In this document: positions 56,760 through 64,000 of the stretch, piece after piece | Layout of the letters: every line of letters begins with the position of its first letter | How positions within the stretch are numbered: position 1 is the first letter of the stretch | Assembly (NCBI GenBank): GCA_910589415.1 | Contig: OU342630.1 | Span: forward strand, 44,796,012 to 44,860,011 | From: Malachius bipustulatus | Taxonomy: Eukaryota > Arthropoda > Insecta > Coleoptera > Melyridae | Reading direction: 5' to 3' | Length of the DNA: 64,000 nucleotides | Translations under genes and position numbers: made by a program | Notes under the pieces: model-generated | Seen by the model: only the letters and a program-made list of their open reading frames with translations | Told to the model about the DNA's origin: nothing | The model's database searches: none

Positions 56760-58830
56760 GACAAGCATGTCACGTATTGGCAACCGAAATAACTCCCTCA
56801 ACTGGTTTTTACATTCCTCCCTGTTGTTCCAGCTTCCGTCATCTAGACTCCATTGTTTGATCTACTTCATCACGGGATGACTTCCTAGGTCTCCCGCGTT
56901 TTCTCCGTCCTAGGGGGCTCCCGTCTGTAACTATAGCTATTCATCTATCACGAGGTGTTCTTCTGACATGGCCATACCATATGAGACGTCTTTCCTCATA
57001 TGTAATTATGAGTATCCTGTATAATTAAGTAGGTCTTCCTTCACTGACATTCTCCTTCTCACCTCCTCGTTTGGTATATGATCTCTTCTTGTGACTTGAT
57101 TACACCGTTTCCAGTATTTCATTTTTGGGCAGTAATTTTGCTCTGATCCTTTTTGTTGATAGTCCAGTTCTCGGATCCATAGGTCATGATACTTCTGACT
57201 AAGGTGTTAAATATCCATTTTTTTTTTTTTGTATTCTTTCTGATATATGTGTGTTCCACAAACCTGCATTTAACGGCCTTATGCAGGCTCTAGTTTACTC
57301 AGTCTATTTTTTATTTCTTCTGTTGTTTTTCCGTCTTGGGAGATGGTGAAGCTGAGATATTCAAAGGTTTTCGAGCCTTTAATTTTTTCAGTCTCGGAGA
57401 TTTCCAGGTCAAGGTTCTCATTCGTTCCTACAGCGACATACTCTGTCTTCGAGGAGTTGATGCTTAAACCGTTCTCTGTATATTCTTCTTTAAGTTTGCG
57501 AGTCATATAGAAGAGGTCTTCATCGTCCTGTATCACTATAATAACCTGATCATCGGCAAAACTTAATGTGTAGAGATGTTCCTTCCTCATGGGTGCTCCC
57601 ATTCCTTCGCATTTCCTTCTCCATGGTCTCAGGGTTAATTCTAGAAATATTTTGAAGAAGTATTCGGTATTTTACTTTAACTCTAGCCGAGTTATCTTTA
57701 TACAGGGTGTTGATTTTCAAAACGGGCCATAGGGAATAGAGTATACCATTGTAAAATGTAAATGTTGCTTAGTTTAACGTTACATTCTAATAATATGGAC
57801 AAAAATAATTGTCGAAACGTAGAAACGTCATTATTGGTTAGGCAAGGCATGCTATTTTGTGATTAAACATTAACAATTACTTGAATTTTTACTGAAGAAT
57901 TTTATAAAACAACGTGAAATTAAATTAATTTCTGATGTCAAGCGTTATGCGCAATAATATTAGCTTCATTTTGATACCAAAACCATTTCTGTCAGTTTAA
58001 ACGGCGAGCAGGAATCCTCAAAAACCACTTTCGCAATGCTAATCCCCTATGGGCCGCTTTGAAAATCAACACCCTGTATAAGTTTTTGGTAGCTTTTATC
58101 AAATGTGTTGGAATACCTATTTCTCGCATAGATTCCCAGAGCCCCTTCCTTGAAACGGAGTCATACACCTTCTTAAGGTTTACGAACGCAAGGTATGTCG
58201 ATCTATTCTTGACCAGCTTTCTCTACATCAGTTGTTGTAAGGTATAAATATGGTCATGGCAAGATATTCCCGCCGTGAATCCTGTCTTCCCCTATTTCAC
58301 CCTTTATGCTCTCGTCCAGTTTCTCCTTGAGAAGTCTCCCGTAAATCCGAACCAAGGTTGTAATATACACTAATGCCTCTACAGTTTTCACATTTCTTTC
58401 GATCGCCTTTTTTGAAAATTGATGTTAAATAGGCTCCCGTCCACTCTTTTGGTTTGCTTTCTCCATTGATTGCTCCCTCAAACATGCGTTGGATCATGCG
58501 TAGCAATTTGTCAGGTCCGTATTTGATGTGTTCCCGTGATATACCTCAATCCCGGGAGACCAGTTCTTTACGATCTTCTTGATTTCACTAATTTGGACAC
58601 CCAGTGCTTCACTTTGCTGACCATCCCTATTATCGTCTTTTTGTGTCATCAAAAACTCTGGTATATCCTCTGTTAACAAATTTCGGTAATATTCTTGCAC
58701 TGTCCTTCCTAGATGTATGTCATGTGTCATGTGTGTTCTCTCCCTATTGTTGCTTCTTAGTGACTTTATTGTTCTCCAGGTTTCTGTACTTCTAGCCCGT
58801 TCTTTGGATAAGAAATACTGGAATCAATCA
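56760..58830 (-). pseudogene. Non-LTR retrotransposon reverse transcriptase relic, split by a MITE
   Basis: Minus-strand RT pieces in order: HLGRTVQEYYRNLLTED and ISEIKKIVKNWSPG (58494-58730), KPKEWTGAYLTSIFKKGDRK and CENCRGIS (58297-58506), LAFVNLKKVYDSVSRKGLWE (about 58120-58210). The MITE at 57699-58080 interrupts here. Then come LELTLRPWRRKCEGMGAP, LYTLSFADDQVIIVIQ (catalytic FADD; 57279-57602), INSSKTEYVAVG, and, near the end, RRLIWYGHVRRTPRDR and GRRKRGRPRKS. Frames shift repeatedly. The lineage is uncertain (RTE- or jockey-like). The endonuclease region is missing. Confidence 0.85.
57699..58080. repeat. MITE inserted in the reverse transcriptase relic, 382 bp
   Basis: TATACAGGGTGTTGATTTTC, then AAAACGGGCCATAGGGAAT, pairs with CCCCTATGGGCCGCTTTGAA, then AATCAACACCCTGTATA. 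RT coding is recognisable directly on both sides, so the MITE inserted into the retrotransposon. Confidence 0.88.
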
Positions 58831-60054
58831 GTGGCGCGCGGATAAAAAAGTTCCTAGGTAAAAAATGAGATGTGGCATCAAAAACAGGAACATAGGTATG
58901 TCAATGTTTGATGGATTGGTGCTCTGCTTATTTCCTCGGCACACATGGATAAACGAAGCATTCGTTCGGCCTCATCTTGCCTCGTTTTCGTTCGTCCCGT
59001 TCGTGTTCAGATGAATACGCGCTCTAAAATTTTGTTTAATTTCTCAAACTTTGTTTTTTTTTTTCAAATTGATACCACGCCTTTGACCAAATGTGCCAAA
59101 AATATGGCATCCAGCTGTTCAAACATCTCCGTGTCAAGTATACGTCAACGAGTGAATGCGCTATCTTAGTAAGCGTCAGTGTCGGTAATACAAGTACCCT
59201 ATGACCCCGTTTTTAATATGCATATGTAAATAGCCGATAGCTGCACTTATTATTATCGGGGGTAGTATCACGAGAGCTTAGATTTACCCGGATATGTTTA
59301 TGCAGTTGGTCTCGAATACTTGCATTGGAAATTTAACGATGGAAATCTGTTGAAAAAATCTCGAGAGCGCAGAGCGATCGATTTTTATATTAAAAAATAC
59401 AATAATATCCAATAGCAAAGAGCGATATTTGAGAAATCAAATGGTATAACAACGTACGAATGGAATTGTCAAGAATATTCGCTATTACTCAAATCTAATT
59501 GCAAATTTATTATACAAAAAAATGTCGTGTGGTCTGTTTGACATAAAGGAAACGAATGAGTAAACAGTTGCTAAGAATCGCTGTGGAAATCGGGAGGCGC
59601 TTGTGTTTTTTTAGCCCTGAAATTGTTGTCCAATACATAGAAGTAGTAATACTAACTTTGTTATCTCGAAATGTGAGACACCAAGGGTAATATTTATTAA
59701 ATTATTATATTAGCCCTCGGTCATTACAACCCAGTCAGTTTAGACTTTCTCCAAAAATTTATTTGCCGGAAAAGATTTTTTGATGTCCACACTCTTCAGA
59801 GATGCTTAAAGTTCAAAATTATTACAAATTATCCCCAGGCGTTGTCCGTCATCTTAAATTTAGGGGATGAGTTTGTTTTTCCTCCTTATGTCAGTCGTTT
59901 TTTAATTTTGGACAACAACACTCATTTTCAAATTTGTGAGGAGGAATTTAATTCTCTACACTTGTCCTTATAATTTTTTTGACATTCTGGTATTTATAAC
60001 AAATATTAAGCATAATGAGGGGATAAATGCAATTTTTGCAATTTATCACTCTTT
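58831..60054. other. No gene seen
   Basis: Non-coding AT-rich DNA. A block near 59225-59260 (ATATGTAAATAGCCGATAGC, then TGCACTTATTATTATC) resembles one near 35180-35210 and is probably a short shared repeat. Confidence 0.45.
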
Positions 60055-60325
60055 TCGTCCTGGAATGCGACAAAGTTCAATAAGTCGTGAAGTACGTCCA
60101 ACAGCATACTATACTTTTTGTGGAAAAGCCACAATTTTGATTTTAGGGGATATATTAACGTCGTAAGATGTAAAAAACAAATTCATCCCCTAAATTCAAA
60201 ATGGTGGCTTTTCCATAAGGTGTAGGAAGTCGCATTTTTGGATTTAGACTCACAATCAACCATCCAATAGGTACCCAAACAAAATTGCATTTAATTATAA
60301 TTAAATTGCGTACTTTGTCGCGTTT
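60055..60325. repeat. Inverted-repeat element, about 270 bp
   Basis: GGAATGCGACAAAGTTC pairs with TACTTTGTCGCGTTTCC, and TGTGGAAAAGCCACAATTTT, then GATTTTAGGGGAT, pairs with ATCCCCTAAATTCAAAATGG, then TGGCTTTTCCATA. The frames at 59936-60166 and 60155-60361 are arm sequence. Another ATTTAGGGGATGA block lies at 59860. Confidence 0.6.
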
Positions 60326-61042
60326 CCGAACGAAAAGATTGCACGATAAAGTGTTATGCATATTTTTTTTATTGTATAAGGAACAACTTTTTCGTTCAAA
60401 TATAGAACTTTTTTGCGAATAAAATAGTGTAAAAATCCCTTTACCTCCACTAATAATGTTAATTTTTAAATTGCACCAACTCGCAAGTATTTTTTGTTAG
60501 GTGACTGAGTAGAAAAAATGTAACTATGTACCACCTCGTTTATGTAGTAAATTTCATTTGTTGTAATTGGACCACATCATTTTTTTTTTAATCATTGTGG
60601 CTGTGTTTCAATTATTGCAGACCATCTCAAAACCCCAAATAATTAAACGAATTGTGTTTTGGAAGTCCCTTAGTAATTTGCGGTCATAGGGTGTATAATG
60701 GCTTTCTTTATCATTGAAAAACATGGATAAAATAATAATTAGGTATTTCAAGAAGTACAACTGAAAAAGAAACTAAAAATTACCTGAGTAAGAGAAAGAT
60801 TATTATTAAAAGATATATCTATTATAATACGTCTCTGAGTAAAAATTTCTAATGAAATAATTTCAGTTTTCACTGAGGTTTATACCGGGTGCCTAACAAT
60901 ACCTTTGTAACATAATAGGACATGCCTAATAATACAAAATAGTTTCCATGTTGACGAAATTAATTTTTGGCTATTATCAAAGTATTTTGACGTATTGTTA
61001 TTAATAATAATAACTGTAGCTATTATTAGGCAATGTTCTCTG

Positions 61043-61892
61043 TACCGGGTGGTCCATCACTTATGTCCACCCCCGAAATAGAGGTTAATTTTAAAGATAA
61101 AAAATTTAAACTTTGAGGATTTGTGTAATTAATATATGACCACATAATGGCATAATCAGATTAATTATTTTTTTTAGTTGAGCCATCAGCGATAAAAAAC
61201 TGTAATTTGGTGTTAATGTGGCCAAAATAAATTCGATTTGTCTTTAATACATCGATAGAAATCGATTAATAAAATCAAAATCGATCAAAATAAATATCAA
61301 AAACCTAATTGCAAGCCTTTAATTAAATAAAATACTTAAAATATGAAAATGACAGCTAGAATGATTGATTTATGGAAGCAATAAAACTATCAGGATTTTG
61401 AAGGGCTGGTATAGCACAAATGTTAAGTAAACATATCCTAAGTAAACATTCATAAAAGAAGCCCCATTCGAGTTCAATGGCACATTCTTCTGACTGCTTT
61501 GAAGATTATTTATGGTAGGTACCTACCCATATTAGATTTGTCAGTTTTATTACTCTACCATATTTCAATCATTTTACCTGTCATTTCCATATTTTAAGTA
61601 TTTTATTTAATAAAAGGCTTGTAATTAGGTTTTTGATATTTATTTTCATCGATTTTGAGTTTATTAATCGATTTCTATTAGTGTATTAAAGAAAAATCGA
61701 ATTTATTTTGGTCACATTAACACCAAATTAAAGTTTTTTATCGCTGATGGCGCAACTAAAAAAAAAATAATTAAACTGATTATGTCATTATGTGGTCATA
61801 TATCAAGTACACAAATCCTCAAAGTTTCAATTTTTTATCTTTAAAATTAACCTTTATTTCGGGGGTGGACATAAGTGATGGACCACCCGGTA
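61043..61892. repeat. Tc1/mariner-type MITE, family D copy 2, 850 bp
   Basis: TA-flanked ends CCGGGTGGTCCATCACTTAT and the complement. Long arms of about 300 bp share TTAATTTTAAAGATAAAAAA, GGATTTGTGTA and CGATAGAAATCGATTAATAA with copy 1 at 42783-43447. No transposase. Confidence 0.85.
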
Positions 61893-62047
61893 CATAATTC
61901 TATATATTCTATGTACCCGGTATATAAAAAGTTATCTTTTATGTTATGGCCGTTATGTTGAAAGTTATGAGCGTACACTTATATCTTCCTATACTTAGCC
62001 TAGATGTGCAGACATCTGCAATCGACGCACATTCGTGCAGAGAGCAA

Positions 62048-62690
62048 GAAGTCTCAATATTCAACAATGACCTAACAAAGATTCTAGCTTGAGGCAATAG
62101 AAATCAAGTTCAATGTAATCTTTTCCTAAAAAGTCAACAAACATGTCTTGGCATGACCATGTTGCAGGTTTGGCGAAGAGTGCTTCTCAAAAACTTGGAA
62201 CACTGTTCCGCACAAAGAAATTTTATACCTCTAAACAGCTTCTCCTCTTATAAAAGGCTGAAGTCCGACCATCCTTGGAGTACTGTTTACATGTTTGTAG
62301 CTTATCTCCTAGAAATACGTTGAGATTTCTTAACTCTATCCAGAAAAGGGCCATCCACTTGATCGGAGACCCGACTTTGACTTAAAATTTAGACACTCTA
62401 GAACATCGAAGAAACGTAGCGGTCCTGAGTAATTTACAGATATTTCTATAGGAAGTGTTCAAAAGACGTGGCTCGTTTGATCCCACCTAGAACGAGGCCG
62501 GGCAAAAGTACACGTCGAACCGCAATAGCTAATTTTTGTCAGTTTCAGGTCGTTACGCCTCGCACTTCTTTATTTCAGACTTATTCAATGTATAGAACCG
62601 CATCACTTCTAAGAGGTGTGTTTCCCGAGGAATACAATCTGCAATGATTCAAATTCAACGAAAATCCATATCTCCACTCATGCATCGCTC
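62048..62690 (+). pseudogene. Non-LTR retrotransposon RT C-terminal relic (jockey/I-like)
   Basis: Plus-strand reading gives FNNDLTKILA (stop) GNRNQVQCN, then SWHDHVAGLAKSASQKLGTL, KAEVRPSLEYCLHVCSLSP, RFLNSIQKRAIHLIGDPTL, LDTLEHRRNVAVLSN, and after frameshifts TRPGKSTRRTAIANF and RTSLFQTYSMYRTA. This is the connection and C-terminal part of a jockey/I-type RT, with several stops and shifts. The catalytic YADD and everything upstream are missing, so it is 5'-truncated. Confidence 0.82.
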
Positions 62691-64000
62691 CTAGAGCGTC
62701 ATAGGGATTACCGTCATAGTGCACGTGCATTTTCAATAAAATAAAATTAAAAATATCTGACGGAGGAGTTGGTTTCTATCAAAAATTGAAAGCAAACTAG
62801 CAGTAACTTCCAAGACCCGCACTTAAAGTAGTGGCTTGCTTGTAAATTGAACGAACTGGGATTTGATCACGTAACCAATCGACTATTAGTATTCAAATTT
62901 AATCATAGTGGAAACTCTTCAATTCCCCAGTTAGATTTTGATCTTAATCACGCAATCAGAACTTTAACTAAATCAGATTAACTAGTGAAAATAATAAACT
63001 AAGTAGTACTGACATCAGTCGCTCCAGGCTACTTTGAAATTGACCTCATTGATTTCGTCTGAAAATACACGGTTGCTCACTGCAAATTAATGGCACTCTT
63101 GTTGTCTTCTAAATTATTTTGTATACGCAGATCGATCCAGGATGAGCAGAACCTATCTCTTAAATATGTGATAGAAGAAGGCATTGTATAACCTATTATA
63201 AATATATTGTAAAGAGAACGGAGAGTTGTCAAATGTTCTACTCGATCAAATAAATGATAATAATTATTGTAACATTTCAGTTCATTTCACAAAGAGACTA
63301 TTACCAATAAAGTTATTGTAATCTACTGGTGTACTATAACAACAGAACTTCCTTTACCTGACGTGATAATAGAGAGTCCTTAGAAGTCAACAGAACGAAT
63401 GAAATGTCTTTTTTGAAAGAAGTAAAAGAGATAAGCAAACTTGAACTAATAGGGAATAATATTGAATACGTCAACAGTGCTAGAAATAGGCACTTATCTT
63501 CTCTACCTAATGATAATATACTTATTTATTTTAAACAATATTGAGTTCCATTTTTAAAAGTTATATAAATTTATAATCTGACCAGTAAATTAAGAATTTT
63601 GTAAATTTGTTTCATATTAGATACTTCTAGTTCAGTCGGTGATGTAAAAAATTTAGGTACCTACCAAAAGTTCATAAAAAATCTTATCATTTTTCCTTCA
63701 ATAATAATTGTTAGTTAAGGGATTATAGAACATAAATCCTCAAAAATTACTTATGGGGGGTGCAGCGCGTCCCCCCCAAAAAAAAACGCTCCTTTTGCTC
63801 CTTCTGTGAAAAAAGCCTTTTTTTGTTAATAACTGGTTATCTCTTGAATATAAAAAAATTAAAGCTTGAGTGATCTCCTGAATGAAATGTATAGGTATCT
63901 TGTAATTTTTTCTTATTTATATCACCGTTTTTGAGTTATTCAATATTTAAGAAATTGCAAATTTTTTATTTTTGATGCACGCCAATTTTCGTTTATTTAA
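62691..64000. other. No gene seen
   Basis: Non-coding to the end of the window, with a C/A-rich low-complexity stretch (CCCCCCCAAAAAAAA-like) near 63771-63785. Confidence 0.5.

Overview
The window looks like nuclear DNA of an insect: AT-rich, gene-poor and packed with transposable elements. I base this on a BEL/Pao retrotransposon, insect-type jockey-like non-LTR relics, a mariner-like relic, tRNA- and 5S-derived SINE-like units and many short inverted-repeat elements. Order and species cannot be fixed from the sequence; a beetle would be unsurprising, but that is only a guess. I see no convincing host protein-coding gene, no tRNA gene and no rRNA gene.

The centrepiece is a nest of two LTR retrotransposons at 5.6-24.9 kb, both on the minus strand. 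The outer one is a BEL/Pao element (5597-24873; native length about 7.26 kb) with 308-bp LTRs differing at one base, a GTACT target duplication, a tRNA-Tyr primer site and gag, protease, RT, RNase H and integrase regions broken by three frameshifts. Inserted in its pol gene is a 12.0-kb LTR element (7429-19439) with a GCAG target duplication and two 2,137-bp LTRs that look identical. This inner element carries one long Ty3/gypsy-like Gag-protease ORF (814 aa) and an intact 662-aa envelope-like glycoprotein of the class III type seen in chuviruses, but no RT, RNase H or integrase. About 2 kb with no recognisable coding, including an 89-bp tandem repeat, sits where pol would be expected. It therefore looks like a young element that keeps capsid, protease and envelope and must borrow its polymerase and integrase.

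The left flank (1-5.6 kb) holds three to four inverted-repeat elements, one with pogo/Tigger-like ends. The right flank (24.9-64 kb) is a mosaic: MITE-like inverted repeats at 27.8, 28.5, 31.0, 33.6, 34.7, 41.8, 42.8, 45.1, 46.9, 50.2, 50.7, 53.3, 54.5, 57.7, 60.1 and 61.0 kb; a tRNA-derived SINE with perfect target duplications (36.8 kb); a 1.7-kb palindrome (37.4-39.1 kb); a pair of about 500-bp dispersed repeats (30.3 and 41.0 kb); a 3.6-kb inverted-repeat element with internal duplication (45.4-49.0 kb); a 107-bp perfect inverted repeat (49.3-49.8 kb); a degraded mariner-like element (51.8-53.3 kb); a 5S-derived SINE-like unit (56.2 kb); and four relics of non-LTR retrotransposons (44.2, 49.8, 56.8-58.8 and 62.0 kb). 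Several elements lie inside others (42.8 in a repeat of family A; 57.7 in a reverse transcriptase relic), so relative ages can be read directly. All family and domain calls were made by eye; none was confirmed by a search.
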